Positions 25,049 through 34,872 are shown, counted from the first letter of the stretch. The stretch is 64,000 nt of DNA from Empedobacter falsenii (GCF_013488205.1 NZ_CP040908.1:2792001-2856000), one strand, 5' to 3'. Program-made: numbers and translations. Notes: generated from the letters alone by a model not told the origin.

Positions 25049-28000
25049 TTAGAATTGTAACTTAAGATTCATACCATAAGTTCTTGTAGATGGTAAAGAC
25101 CCTCCTTCAATTCCTTGTATATTTCCAGAACCATAAGAAGCCATTTCAGGATCAAATCCTTTTTTATCTAATCCCCATGTAGCTAAGTTTCTACCAAATG
25201 CAGATACAGTAACGTTAGCAAAAGGCCCTGCCCATTTTTTAGGGAAAGTATACGATAAAGTTACTTCACGTAATTTGATGTAGTCTGCATCAAAAACATT
25301 TCGGCTATCTACACCATTATAATATGCTTTATAATAATCGTAAGCAGAAACTTCAGTTGTGTTTTTAACATATGATTTTGTTCCTTCATCCCACATTACA
25401 CCATCTGCAACAACTCCATTCTCACGAACTCCATTAGCTGCTGTTTCTTCTAACATTCCAGAGTACATTCCCCACATATGTGAAGTAGAGAAGAATTTAC
25501 CTCCTTTTTGAATATCAATTAATGCAGATAAAGAAACCCCTTTGTATGTAAATGTATTTCGGATACCCATGTTATAATCTGGAATAATTGATCCTAAGTT
25601 TGTTACTGCTGATTTTTCATAAAATCCATTTGCATCAACAACTTTATTTCCATTATCATCATAAACAAAATCTCTACCCATAAGCTGTCCATATTTCTGA
25701 CCTGATATAGCCCATAATTGAACACTAAATGGTGCAGTTGATAAATTGTATGAATCCATTTCATCAGAAACTTTACCTACTTTATTGTTGTTTTTAGCAA
25801 AATTCCACGTTACTTTCCATTCAAAATCTTGATTTCTTAATGGAACAATATTTACTAATGCTTCAACACCTTCGTTACTCATCTCTCCTGCATTCAACCA
25901 CTTATATCCATTTCCTGTAGACCAAGAGTGCTGAACTGGCACTAATAAATCTGTACGTTTCTCATTATAATAAGTCACATCAAAACCGAAACGATTATTA
26001 AACATAGATGCTTCTAAACCAACTTCCCATGTATCTTTAATCTCAGGTTTTAATAACGGATTCATCTTAGTATTTGACTGAATAAATGTAGGCGTTCCAT
26101 TAAAGTTTATACTTGAACCTAATACATCCCCTGTTTGATATGGAGTTAAATCAGATGAAACTTGCGAAACACCTGCTCTTAATTTACCAAAATTTAACCA
26201 ACTTGGTTTAAATACTTCAGAGAATACAAAACTCCCTGTGACAGATGGATAAAAATAACTATTATTTATTATAGGTAATGAAGAAAACCAGTCATTACGG
26301 CCCGTTGCCTCTAAGAATAACATATTCTTATATCCCAAAGAGATCATACCATATATAGAGTTCACTTCTGAAGTTTCTCTAAAACTCGATGTTGTTGGAT
26401 TATCTAAACTATTTCCAATAAAATAATAATTAGGAACAACTAATCCACCATTTGTAGAAGATGATAATCTACTTTGTGTTTTGTGTCTTCTGTTCACCCC
26501 TGCAAAAGCATTTAAGGAGAAGTCTCCCCATTTTTTATCAAAATGTATACGTCCTTCATAGTTCATCTCAGTAAACTTATAGTACGCTTCAGAATACTTT
26601 GACATTGCTTGAGATCCTACAGCAACACGTTCAGACACTTGCATATCATAAGTATCTCCCATTACATTTGCAACAGCATAAAGTCCTGGTGCGATGTCAT
26701 ATTTAAACTCTACATTTCCATAAAAACGATCTCTTTTATCTTTTGATGTATTTTCATACACTACCCAATATGGATTATCAGAATATGCAGGAGTTCCTTC
26801 ATCCCAAGATGTTCTATTCCAAGAACGCTGATTCCCATTAGCTAATTTATAATCTCTTAACTTGTTATAATCTAACTGTCTTTGTCCCCATTGGAACATT
26901 TTTTGAGCAACTGAGTTATCCCCGTATCCTACTTCTGGTCTATTAAAACCATCCGTTCTTGTATAAGTTAAATTAGTCGTTACAGTAAATACATCACTAA
27001 ATTTATTAGATAAGTTAATACCTGCTGTTGTTTTCTTTAATGTAGAATTAGGTACAATACCTGTTTGATTGACATTAGATAATGAAACTCTAAAATTAGT
27101 TGATTCATATGATTTTGCAAAGGATACACTATTAGTATAAGCAACACCTGTATTAAAGAATGATTTAGCGTCATTTTTTGAAGCTCTCCAAGGCGTTGTT
27201 TTCATGTAATCGCTAGCAAACTCAGGATCAAAAGCATACCATTGTAAAACTTCTTGATTGTTAAATCTTGGTCCCCAAGATTCATCTGTAGCATAATCTA
27301 CAATTTGATAATCTTTACCTCCAATATTTACAGTTTCAAAGGTATCAGAAGCTCCACCCCCATATAAATTTTGAAGACTTGGAATTTGATTAATTGATTC
27401 AAAAGCAACACCAGTATTAACAACGATATCTTCTCTACCTTTTTTTCCAGTTTTTGTCTTGATCATGATTACTCCATTCACAGCACGAGAACCGTATAAA
27501 GCAGATGCAGGTCCTCCTTTTAAAACGTTGATAGACTCTACATCATCTGGATTAATATCAAAAGCTCCATCACCATAATCACGACCTCCGCCACCACGCT
27601 GAGTATTTGTATCATTAACATTATTATTAGCTAATGGAATACCATCAATAACTATTAATGGCCTGTTTTCTCCTGTAATAGATCCAATACCTCTTAAAGT
27701 AATACGAGTAGATCCTCCTAAAGAAGAAGGTGCTGTAATCTGAGCTCCAGCTACGTTCCCTGATAAAGATTGTAATGCATTACTTCCTCTACCTGCTTGA
27801 ATAACATCTCCTTTTACCTCTTGAGATGCATATCCTAATGATCTTTTATCACGAGTAATTCCTAATGCTGTTACTACAGCCCCTTCTAACTCTACCGTTT
27901 CAGAAGGCTTAAGAGTTACTTTATATTCTGAACCTGCACCAACTGAAAAAGTTTGAGTTGGTAATCCCATTGCTTCTACTGTTACTAAATCTCCTTGTTT

Positions 28001-28192
28001 AGCTTCAATACTAAACACCCCATTTTCGTCAGTGTAAGCTTCTTTTCCTGATGTTGTTTTTACAACAGCATCAGCTACTGGAAGTCCATCAGAGTCTGTT
28101 ACAGTTCCTGTAACTGTCTTTTCTTGCGCATATAAAGAAGCTCCTAAAAGAAGTCCTCCTAATACAAACAAGTTTTTTAAATTTCTCCTCAT
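25049..28192 (-). CDS. SusC/RagA-family TonB-dependent outer-membrane transporter
   Basis: 1047 aa. Signal peptide to about residue 22 (LLLGASLYAQ). Then a carboxypeptidase-regulatory-like beta-sandwich (about 24-100; VTGTVTDSDGLPVADAVVKT), a plug domain (about 115-245; LQSLSGNVAGAQIT, RGIGSITGENRPLIVIDGIP, DDVESINVLKGGPASALYGSRAVNGVIMI) and a 22-strand barrel ending in LKLQF with terminal Phe. The TonB box is not obvious. It imports large substrates with TonB-ExbBD energy together with the SusD-like lipoprotein downstream. Divergent from rnhB across about 100 bases; no TAnnTTTG box was found on its side. Confidence 0.95.
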   Translation of the reverse strand: MRRNLKNLFVLGGLLLGASLYAQEKTVTGTVTDSDGLPVADAVVKTTSGKEAYTDENGVFSIEAKQGDLVTVEAMGLPTQTFSVGAGSEYKVTLKPSETVELEGAVVTALGITRDKRSLGYASQEVKGDVIQAGRGSNALQSLSGNVAGAQITAPSSLGGSTRITLRGIGSITGENRPLIVIDGIPLANNNVNDTNTQRGGGGRDYGDGAFDINPDDVESINVLKGGPASALYGSRAVNGVIMIKTKTGKKGREDIVVNTGVAFESINQIPSLQNLYGGGASDTFETVNIGGKDYQIVDYATDESWGPRFNNQEVLQWYAFDPEFASDYMKTTPWRASKNDAKSFFNTGVAYTNSVSFAKSYESTNFRVSLSNVNQTGIVPNSTLKKTTAGINLSNKFSDVFTVTTNLTYTRTDGFNRPEVGYGDNSVAQKMFQWGQRQLDYNKLRDYKLANGNQRSWNRTSWDEGTPAYSDNPYWVVYENTSKDKRDRFYGNVEFKYDIAPGLYAVANVMGDTYDMQVSERVAVGSQAMSKYSEAYYKFTEMNYEGRIHFDKKWGDFSLNAFAGVNRRHKTQSRLSSSTNGGLVVPNYYFIGNSLDNPTTSSFRETSEVNSIYGMISLGYKNMLFLEATGRNDWFSSLPIINNSYFYPSVTGSFVFSEVFKPSWLNFGKLRAGVSQVSSDLTPYQTGDVLGSSINFNGTPTFIQSNTKMNPLLKPEIKDTWEVGLEASMFNNRFGFDVTYYNEKRTDLLVPVQHSWSTGNGYKWLNAGEMSNEGVEALVNIVPLRNQDFEWKVTWNFAKNNNKVGKVSDEMDSYNLSTAPFSVQLWAISGQKYGQLMGRDFVYDDNGNKVVDANGFYEKSAVTNLGSIIPDYNMGIRNTFTYKGVSLSALIDIQKGGKFFSTSHMWGMYSGMLEETAANGVRENGVVADGVMWDEGTKSYVKNTTEVSAYDYYKAYYNGVDSRNVFDADYIKLREVTLSYTFPKKWAGPFANVTVSAFGRNLATWGLDKKGFDPEMASYGSGNIQGIEGGSLPSTRTYGMNLKLQF

Positions 28193-28270
28193 CTGTTAAA
28201 ACATTTTTAAAACTTTCATAAACTTAAGATTTCTCTAACATTTACAAAACTTTTTTATGCTAAATTTTGA

Positions 28271-28278
28271 TAACTTTG
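28271..28278 (+). promoter_or_regulatory. -7 box of rnhB
   Basis: TAACTTTG, 16 bases before the TTG start of rnhB; no well-placed upstream TTG, so only a partial match. Confidence 0.45.
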
Positions 28279-28294
28279 TTAAAAAAATAAAAAA

Positions 28295-28891
28295 TTGTAT
28301 AAAGTTTTATCAAATCACGAATATGAAATAGGTTGTGATGAAGCAGGAAGGGGTTGTTTGAGCGGTCCTGTTGTAGCAGCAGCAGTTATTTTAGGAAGAG
28401 ATTTTGAAAATGATATTATTAATGATTCAAAACAATTATCTGAAAAGAAAAGAAATTCGTTGAGAACATTTATAGAAGAAAATGCTAAATATTGGGCAAT
28501 TGGAATTGTTTGGCCAAATGAAATTGACGAAATAAATATCTTAAACGCTAGTTTTTTGGCTATGCATCGAGCTATTGATCAATTAGATTGTCCGAAAGAT
28601 TTGATTGTTGTTGATGGAAATCGTTTTAATAAATACCATGATGTCCCACACGAATGTATTATAAAAGGTGATTCAAAATATATGAATATTGCGGCAGCAT
28701 CTATTTTAGCAAAAACGTATCGTGATGAATATATGGAAAGAATACACGAAGAATTCCCCATGTACGATTGGAAAAAAAACAAAGGTTATCCAACAAAAGC
28801 TCATCGTTTAGCAATAAAAGAATTTGGAGCTACTCCTTATCACAGAATGACATTTAAATTATTACCAGATCAATTAAGTCTAGATTTATAA
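28295..28891 (+). CDS. rnhB: Ribonuclease HII
   Basis: 198 aa. Removes RNA, including single ribonucleotides, from RNA-DNA hybrids. Seen: the first acidic pair in [18 protein letters not shown] near residue 13-14, a third Asp in IVVDGNRF near residue 108, and the fourth Asp in [14 protein letters not shown] near residue 146; YPTKAH near residue 165 is also family-typical. It starts with TTG at 28295: an in-frame UAA lies at 28280, no ATG occurs before the first catalytic motif, and a -7 box sits just upstream. Length is normal. Ends at a shared terminator with the convergent metalloprotease. Confidence 0.95.
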   Translation: MYKVLSNHEYEIGCDEAGRGCLSGPVVAAAVILGRDFENDIINDSKQLSEKKRNSLRTFIEENAKYWAIGIVWPNEIDEINILNASFLAMHRAIDQLDCPKDLIVVDGNRFNKYHDVPHECIIKGDSKYMNIAAASILAKTYRDEYMERIHEEFPMYDWKKNKGYPTKAHRLAIKEFGATPYHRMTFKLLPDQLSLDL

Positions 28892-28892
28892 A

Positions 28893-28922
28893 AAGAGGTT
28901 GTTAATAAATTAACAACCTCTT
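28893..28922. terminator. Bidirectional terminator
   Basis: 14-bp stem AAGAGGTTGTTAAT with its complement and a minimal loop, between rnhB and the metalloprotease gene. Confidence 0.82.
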
Positions 28923-28946
28923 AAAACTTAAAAAAATTAGTACAGC

Positions 28947-31145
28947 TTATTTCTTAGTCACTTTTTGCGAATAAGATTTTTTATCTGTTTTTATATTTAA
29001 TAAATATACTCCTTTTGGATATTTAGATAAATCTATTTTTGATTCTTTTTTATCTATCTTATTTGTTTCTACTAACAATCTACCTGACATATCAAAAACT
29101 TGATAGCTAACAATTTTTTCTTTGCTTGACAGTGTAACAAAATCAGCAGTAGGATTAGGGTAAATATTAAACTCAACTTTATTTAAATCTTCTAATCCTA
29201 AAGAATTACAATTAATTTGTGCTGCCCATCCTTTTAACTCTAATCCACCATCTGATCTAAAACGAATAGTAATTGCTCCAGAGTCATCTGTAGAAACGAA
29301 TGGTCCAGGAATTTTATTTCCGTTTAATTCTTTTCCATTTTCAAATAATTTTGAAGCATTACTAGATGTTCCATTATATACATTCATATAATCATAAACT
29401 CCATTTTCATCAGCAGGTTCTACATCAAACTCTGTAAAAGTGATTGACACTTTTTCGCCCGCAACAAGAGGTTTAAATACTTTTATAAAATTCTCATTAG
29501 GCGAGTAGTTTCCATTTGCTCCACCAGAATCATAATAAATATCTCCATTACAATAATCTCCAGGAATTTCAATAATTGATGTTACAGAAGAAGAATTAGA
29601 TGTTGCTGTACATTTATTTGCTACTTCAATTCTGTAGTATGCATTTCGATCTAAATTTTCAAACTTTAATATTTTTGATGTCGTTTCTTTCCATTGAGCT
29701 TCTGTATCACCAATTTTCTGAAACTTATAAATCCAAACAGTTCCTACATCATCATTTAACGTATATGTAATATTTTGTCCTTCAAGAGAACCTGTTACAG
29801 ATTTTATCGTTTGTGGACAAGTCATACTACAATCTGTACTTAAACAAATTTTACCATCAACAGTAGCACGAATTAAATTCCCTGGTTGTTCTCCGAAACC
29901 ATTAGAAAAGTTAATACCTACTCCACCTACTAAATGACAATAACTCATAATTGTACCTTTATCAGCGTAAGGTATTGGTCCTGTAGGACAAGTTCCTTCT
30001 GCTAAACTAGGATCATAAGTTGGAGCACAACCATCTATTGCAGTATTATCTCCATTCCATGAACATGCATGTGTATGAGGTGAACCTAATGCGTGCCCCA
30101 TTTCATGTGTCATCGCCATAATTGTCCAAGAATAAACAGGCACATTATTATAAGTCATGTTAATTCCTGAATAAGCAAAATGATATTCATTATTACACAT
30201 TGAATTTAGATAAGCAACAGAAGTTGTAGATGGATAATTAACCAAATGCGCTAAATCTCCATCAAATTCTGTTCTCGTTGTTCTAAATTTGTTTAACTGA
30301 GCACTATAATTACCCGTATATGGATCTTGCTCTTTCCAAATCATCACTTTAGATAAAGAAGTTCTGATGTAATCATTTGTATAAAGTGTCGCAATATTAT
30401 TATGAATAGCTGTTAACCAATTCAGTGTTTTTGTTTCATCTAAACCATTTTGCTTATATGGAGCATATGCAATCTCATAATAAACACGAACACATTTTTC
30501 AGTCATTTCATTCGTTGTCTTTTTTAAGATTTTTGGATCATAATTAGGTTTATAATTTTTATTTTCTTCTAATTGATCTACAGCACACTTTACGTTACTT
30601 TTTGCTTCTACATTATATGAAGAATACGTTACATATTCTTCAGAATTTTGTAATTTACCAATAACCACATCTCCTAGAGCAGTAGATGAAGCAACACCAA
30701 TCACTTGATCTTCAAAAATAGAAATTGCAACAACAGACGTTTTATCTCCTTGGATAATTCCTTGATAATACAATCCTGGTTTGTAATTAATTAATTTATT
30801 ATTTTGATCGACTGCTTTAAAATTATCCGTAAACAATGCATCATTCTTTACTAATTCTAAACTAATTTGACGCCCTTCAAACGGAACATCTAATGTTAAA
30901 GAAGTTGGTTTTGATTGATATAATTTAGTTAATTCTGCTTTTTCTAAATTAAAAACAGAAACTCCTTTTGCAAAGTCTGCAAATTGATTCCCTTTTTGTT
31001 GAATTACATCGCTGAATACATCATACGATTTGAAACTACGACTCGTTAATTTAGCTTGCTCTACTTTTTTAGCAATCGGCCTTTCTTGACCAAAAGTAAG
31101 CGTACTAAATACGAACGCAATTAATAGTAAAATTAATTTCTTCAT
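28947..31145 (-). CDS. Secreted zinc metalloprotease (reprolysin-like) with CUB-like domain and T9SS sorting domain
   Basis: 732 aa. Signal peptide to about residue 19 (FVFSTLTFGQ). Propeptide-like N-terminal part to about residue 190, then a metallopeptidase domain with the extended zinc motif HEMGHALGSPHTH near residue 345 (two His plus a third His after GxxH; Glu catalytic) and a downstream Met in GTIMSYCH as the met-turn, which makes it a metzincin of the M12B/reprolysin type. Next a fibronectin-type segment (about 450-530), a CUB-like domain with paired Cys (about 535-650), and a C-terminal type A T9SS sorting domain (FNIYPNPTADFVTLSS ... YPKGVYLLNIKT, about 655-732). It should be secreted by the type IX system and attached to or released from the surface. 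Monocistronic. Confidence 0.93.
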   Translation of the reverse strand: MKKLILLLIAFVFSTLTFGQERPIAKKVEQAKLTSRSFKSYDVFSDVIQQKGNQFADFAKGVSVFNLEKAELTKLYQSKPTSLTLDVPFEGRQISLELVKNDALFTDNFKAVDQNNKLINYKPGLYYQGIIQGDKTSVVAISIFEDQVIGVASSTALGDVVIGKLQNSEEYVTYSSYNVEAKSNVKCAVDQLEENKNYKPNYDPKILKKTTNEMTEKCVRVYYEIAYAPYKQNGLDETKTLNWLTAIHNNIATLYTNDYIRTSLSKVMIWKEQDPYTGNYSAQLNKFRTTRTEFDGDLAHLVNYPSTTSVAYLNSMCNNEYHFAYSGINMTYNNVPVYSWTIMAMTHEMGHALGSPHTHACSWNGDNTAIDGCAPTYDPSLAEGTCPTGPIPYADKGTIMSYCHLVGGVGINFSNGFGEQPGNLIRATVDGKICLSTDCSMTCPQTIKSVTGSLEGQNITYTLNDDVGTVWIYKFQKIGDTEAQWKETTSKILKFENLDRNAYYRIEVANKCTATSNSSSVTSIIEIPGDYCNGDIYYDSGGANGNYSPNENFIKVFKPLVAGEKVSITFTEFDVEPADENGVYDYMNVYNGTSSNASKLFENGKELNGNKIPGPFVSTDDSGAITIRFRSDGGLELKGWAAQINCNSLGLEDLNKVEFNIYPNPTADFVTLSSKEKIVSYQVFDMSGRLLVETNKIDKKESKIDLSKYPKGVYLLNIKTDKKSYSQKVTKK

Positions 31146-31205
31146 ATTTATTTTGTGTTAATTGTTGTAAATATATTGCTTTTCAAATTTTATAGCACAA
31201 AAAAA

Positions 31206-31226
31206 GAGTAGATAAATTATCTACTC
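31206..31226 (-). terminator. Terminator of ddl-coaD
   Basis: 10-bp stem GAGTAGATAA/TTATCTACTC with a minimal loop; T-rich on the minus strand. It lies 28 bases after the coaD stop. Confidence 0.78.
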
Positions 31227-31253
31227 TCTCAATATTTAATAGAAAAAATCTTC

Positions 31254-31715
31254 TTAAATCCTCACAACATCTGGAACTAATATCTCATATTTTCCCCCGT
31301 TTCGCATGACATCACGAACAATACTTGAACTGATGTAAGCTTTCCCAGAAGATGTCAATAAAAAGATTGTTTCGATATTATGATTTGTAATTGCTCGGTT
31401 TGTGTGCGCAATCGCTTTCTCAAATTCGAAATCGGCTGGATTACGAAGTCCACGTAAAATAAATTGTGCATTTACCTCATCACAAAAATCGACAGTCAGA
31501 CCTTTGTAAGCCATTACTTCTACATTTTCGAATTTCGCAACAGAATCTTCAATAAACTTAATTCGTTGCTCCAAAGAAAACATATAATTCTTCGATGAAT
31601 TTGTTCCAATGGCAACAATAATCTTGTCAAATAAAGGAACTGCACGCTCTATAATATCTAAATGTCCTAAAGTAATTGGATCAAAAGACCCAGGAAATAC
31701 GGCTACTCTATCCAT
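31254..31715 (-). CDS. coaD: Phosphopantetheine adenylyltransferase
   Basis: 153 aa, standard length. Fourth step of CoA synthesis, making dephospho-CoA from 4'-phosphopantetheine and ATP. Seen: GSFDPITLGH near residues 9-18 with the nucleotidyltransferase T/HxGH motif, the LRGLRNPADFEFE stretch near residue 88, and the ISSSIVRD motif near residue 128 (family S-S-T-x-x-R). It overlaps the end of ddl by 13 bases and is co-transcribed with it. Confidence 0.97.
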   Translation of the reverse strand: MDRVAVFPGSFDPITLGHLDIIERAVPLFDKIIVAIGTNSSKNYMFSLEQRIKFIEDSVAKFENVEVMAYKGLTVDFCDEVNAQFILRGLRNPADFEFEKAIAHTNRAITNHNIETIFLLTSSGKAYISSSIVRDVMRNGGKYEILVPDVVRI

Positions 31716-32692
31716 GCTGAAGGTCTATTTAAAGCAAATTCTATTTCACTATCCATCAAATCCTCTAATGCAATTCCTGCATGAGCAGCTTGCTGAGGAA
31801 AAATACTTGCAGGAGAAAAACCTGGTAACGTATTCATTTCAATAAAATGCGGTTCTCCATTTACAATAATATATTCTGAACGAGAAAATCCAGACATATT
31901 AATACATTTATATGCTTTAGCTGCAATTTCTCTTACTCTTGCTTCAACTTCTGGCGTTAAACGAGCTGGCGTAATTTCGTCAGACAAACCGTTATATTTT
32001 GCATCATAATCAAAGAATTCTGTGTGCGAAACAATTTCCGTAATTCCCAACACCATTGTTTCTCCTTTGTAATTTAAAACTCCTACCGAAACCTCTGTTC
32101 CATCTAAGAAAGATTCGATCAAAACTTCTTTATCTTCAAGAAAAGCTTTTTGCATTGCAGCTTCAAATTCATCTTCTTTATGAACTTTTGAAATTCCTAA
32201 ACTTGATCCTGAACGATTTGGTTTCACAAAACAAGGTAAACCAACTTGATCGATAATTTCTTTTGCAGAATATTGATCTCCTTGATTAATATAAATTGAT
32301 TTCGCATGCGGAATCCCATATTTGCTCAATACTGCAATACAATCTTTTTTATTAAATGTTAAGGCAGATTGATAAAAAGGACATCCATTGTATGGCAAAT
32401 CAATCATTTCAAAATACGCTTGCAAATAACCATCTTCTCCTGGCGTACCATGAATTGTATTAAAAACGACATCAAACGTAATTTTTTCTCCATTCTTTTC
32501 AAATGAGAAATCACCTTTATTGATTGGATATTTTTCGCCATCAATTTCGGCAAACCAACCTTCTTTTAAGATTCGAACCCTTGTTCTGTCGTACTTTTCT
32601 GGATTTAGACTTGAGTAAATTAACTCGCAACTTTTCAACGAAATCACGCTTTCATCCGTATATCCACCTGCTACAACTGCTACTCTTAACAT
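31703..32692 (-). CDS. ddl: D-alanine--D-alanine ligase
   Basis: 329 aa ATP-grasp ligase that makes the D-Ala-D-Ala end of peptidoglycan precursors. Seen: N-terminal VAVVAGGYTDESVISLKS with the substrate-binding Glu-Ser, Ser loop VKPNRSGSSLGISKV near residue 157, GTEVSVGV near residue 197, and the metal/D-Ala site IEMNTLPGFSPASIFPQQ near residue 285. Co-transcribed with coaD and divergent from the PASTA-protein gene; the -7 box TATATTTG (32712-32719, minus strand) gives a leader of about 15 bases. Confidence 0.97.
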   Translation of the reverse strand: MLRVAVVAGGYTDESVISLKSCELIYSSLNPEKYDRTRVRILKEGWFAEIDGEKYPINKGDFSFEKNGEKITFDVVFNTIHGTPGEDGYLQAYFEMIDLPYNGCPFYQSALTFNKKDCIAVLSKYGIPHAKSIYINQGDQYSAKEIIDQVGLPCFVKPNRSGSSLGISKVHKEDEFEAAMQKAFLEDKEVLIESFLDGTEVSVGVLNYKGETMVLGITEIVSHTEFFDYDAKYNGLSDEITPARLTPEVEARVREIAAKAYKCINMSGFSRSEYIIVNGEPHFIEMNTLPGFSPASIFPQQAAHAGIALEDLMDSEIEFALNRPSAWIE

Positions 32693-32711
32693 GTTTAATT
32701 TAAAATTTATT

Positions 32712-32719
32712 CAAATATA
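32712..32719 (-). promoter_or_regulatory. -7 box of ddl-coaD
   Basis: TATATTTG on the minus strand, 20 bases before the ddl ATG; part of a divergent promoter pair with the box at 32756-32763. Confidence 0.55.
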
Positions 32720-32755
32720 GAACTTTGACATCAATCATAAATATTATTTTTAAAC

Positions 32756-32763
32756 TATATTTG
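32756..32763 (+). promoter_or_regulatory. -7 box of the PASTA-protein/rluD unit
   Basis: TATATTTG. Its last base is the first base of a GTG that opens the longest reading frame, so that GTG cannot be the translated start; the ATG at 32784 fits, with a leader of about 17 bases. Confidence 0.55.
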
Positions 32764-32783
32764 TGCGACAATTTATCATTTCA

Positions 32784-33752
32784 ATGAAAGGAGTAAAATC
32801 AATCATTCAAGTTTTGCTGAATGTAGCTATTGTAATAGCGCTATCATTTGGGCTTTACCATTTTATTTTTAACGTTTGGTTAGATTCGTATACAAATCAC
32901 AATGAATTTGTTGAAGTTCCGGATTTATCTAAAATGAATATTACTGATGCTACAGCTAAGTTAGAAGAACTTGGTTTGACATACGAAGTAGATAGTTCTC
33001 GTTTTGATCCAAATACGAAACCTTTTGCTATTATGGATTTTTATCCAGCAGCAGAATCACGTGTAAAAGAAGGTCGTCGTATCTTTATTAAGTCAAATCC
33101 GAAAACATATCGCCCGGTTGAATTACCAGATTTAGTTGGAAAATCAAAACGTTTGGCTTTTACACAATTAGAAATTTCTGGTCTTAAAATCGGAAAAATA
33201 ATTTACGAGCCAGATTTAGCAAAAGATGCCGTTCTTAAAATATTATACAACGGAAAAATTGTAAAAGCAGGCGAACAATTACCTCGTTTTGCGACAGTTG
33301 ATTTGGTATTAGGACGCGGAATGTTATCTGGTGTTAGAATGCCTAATTTGGTTAATTTAACATTGACAGAAGCTAAAAAATCAATCAAAGATAATTTCTT
33401 CGAGATTGGTCAAATCAAATTTATTGGAGCTTCTCATGATACAATCAACGCAAGAGTTGTTTATCAGTTCCCATTTGCTACGGATACTTACGATCAAGGT
33501 CAACCAATTGATATTTGGTTATCAACAGAACCTCGCGATAAAATTAGAACACAGTTAAAAGAATTAGATGTTCAGTACAAAAACTTTGGCGAAGATACAA
33601 TTAGCGGTTCTCAATATAGAGATATTATAACACAAAAAGCTGAACAGCAGATCAAAGATATGCAACAACAGCAACAACAAAATAATCAGCCTACAGAGCA
33701 ACAAAAGCCTACAGAAGCGCCTAAAGCTCCAGAAGAGATTATTATAGAATAG
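32784..33752 (+). CDS. Membrane-anchored PASTA-domain protein
   Basis: From the ATG at 32784, 322 aa. One TM anchor near residues 8-30 (VLLNVAIVIALSFGLYHFIF), then three PASTA domains in the periplasm (about 40-110 starting VEVPDLSKMNITDA, 112-180 starting VELPDLVGKSK, 185-250 starting VRMPNLVNLTL) and a Gln/Pro-rich tail (about 290-322). PASTA domains bind uncrosslinked peptidoglycan or muropeptides in other bacteria. Unlike Gram-positive PASTA kinases there is no kinase domain. Placement beside ddl supports a cell-wall role (inference). Co-transcribed with rluD, 11 bases downstream. Confidence 0.88.
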   Translation: MKGVKSIIQVLLNVAIVIALSFGLYHFIFNVWLDSYTNHNEFVEVPDLSKMNITDATAKLEELGLTYEVDSSRFDPNTKPFAIMDFYPAAESRVKEGRRIFIKSNPKTYRPVELPDLVGKSKRLAFTQLEISGLKIGKIIYEPDLAKDAVLKILYNGKIVKAGEQLPRFATVDLVLGRGMLSGVRMPNLVNLTLTEAKKSIKDNFFEIGQIKFIGASHDTINARVVYQFPFATDTYDQGQPIDIWLSTEPRDKIRTQLKELDVQYKNFGEDTISGSQYRDIITQKAEQQIKDMQQQQQQNNQPTEQQKPTEAPKAPEEIIIE

Positions 33753-33763
33753 AAAGAGAATAA

Positions 33764-34855
33764 ATGACAGAAGATTTAGAAGATTTCTTACAAGAGGAAA
33801 ACGACAATAAATTATACGAGCATTTTTCAATAACGGTTGACAAAGGTCAATCGTTATTGCGTATAGATAAGTTCTTAATGGTTAGAATTGAGAACGCGAC
33901 AAGAAATAAAATTCAACAAGCAGCCGATAACGGAAACATTTTAGTGAACAATGAATCTGTAAAATCGAATTACAAAGTAAAGCCTGGAGATTTTATTCAG
34001 ATTATGTTAGAAACTCCTCCACGTGAGAATGAAGTTATAGCAGAAAATATTCCGATCAAAATTATTTACGAAGATGATCAAGTTGTCGTAATTGATAAAG
34101 AACCTGGAATGGTTGTGCATCCTGGACATGGAAATTATACAGGAACTTTGGTAAATGCCTTAAAGTTTCATTTTGATAATTTACCATCAATGTCAGATCA
34201 AATGGAACGTCCTGGTTTGGTACATCGTATCGATAAAGACACAAGCGGACTTTTGGTTATTGCGAAAACAGAAGTTGCAATGACAAGTTTAGCAGAACAA
34301 TTTGCAGCTCACACAACAGACCGTTTGTATAATGCATTGGTTTGGGGAGTTTTGGCAGAACAAGAAGGAACAATTACGGGACATATTGGTCGACACTTAA
34401 AAGATCGTATGCAAATGGCTGTTTTTCCTGATGGAGATCAAGGTAAACATGCGGTGACACATTATAAAGTAATGGAGAATTTTTCTTACGTTACATTGGT
34501 CGAATGTAAATTAGAAACTGGTCGTACACATCAAATTCGAGCACATTTCAAACATTTGGGACATCCATTATTCAATGATGCTCGTTATGGTGGAGATCGC
34601 ATTTTGAAAGGAACAACATTCAACAAATACAAACAGTTTGTTGACAATTGTTTCGCAGCTTGTCCACGCCAAGCTTTACACGCACGTACATTAGGATTTG
34701 ATCATCCTACAACAGGAGAACGTATGTATTTCGAATCTCCGATGCCTGCTGATATGATAGATATTTTAGAACGTTGGAGAAATTATTCGGTAAACTCTGT
34801 TCATGCAACAGAACCTGATGAAAAAATTGATCGCAACGCAAAAGAAATGGAATAG
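33764..34855 (+). CDS. rluD: Ribosomal large-subunit pseudouridine synthase, RluD type
   Basis: 363 aa. Isomerises uridines, in RluD those of 23S rRNA helix 69. Seen: an N-terminal S4 RNA-binding domain (about residues 24-85; LLRIDKFLMVRIENATRNKI), and the catalytic domain with HRIDKDTSGLLVIAK near residues 152-166, Asp being the nucleophile, and LETGRTHQIRAH near residue 250. The target could be another site; RluA-family specificity is not certain from sequence. Second gene after the PASTA protein. The C-terminal tail is longer than in E. coli. Confidence 0.9.
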   Translation: MTEDLEDFLQEENDNKLYEHFSITVDKGQSLLRIDKFLMVRIENATRNKIQQAADNGNILVNNESVKSNYKVKPGDFIQIMLETPPRENEVIAENIPIKIIYEDDQVVVIDKEPGMVVHPGHGNYTGTLVNALKFHFDNLPSMSDQMERPGLVHRIDKDTSGLLVIAKTEVAMTSLAEQFAAHTTDRLYNALVWGVLAEQEGTITGHIGRHLKDRMQMAVFPDGDQGKHAVTHYKVMENFSYVTLVECKLETGRTHQIRAHFKHLGHPLFNDARYGGDRILKGTTFNKYKQFVDNCFAACPRQALHARTLGFDHPTTGERMYFESPMPADMIDILERWRNYSVNSVHATEPDEKIDRNAKEME

Positions 34856-34872
34856 ATTTATTTTTAATTATA

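Noticed and set aside
32763-32783. GTG start giving seven more residues to the PASTA protein
   Set aside because: The GTG begins within the TATATTTG promoter box, so it is not in the mRNA.
33661-33690. CAA/CAG-rich run in the PASTA gene as a phase-variable repeat
   Set aside because: It mixes codons and is in frame; it encodes a Gln-rich tail and has no long pure unit.
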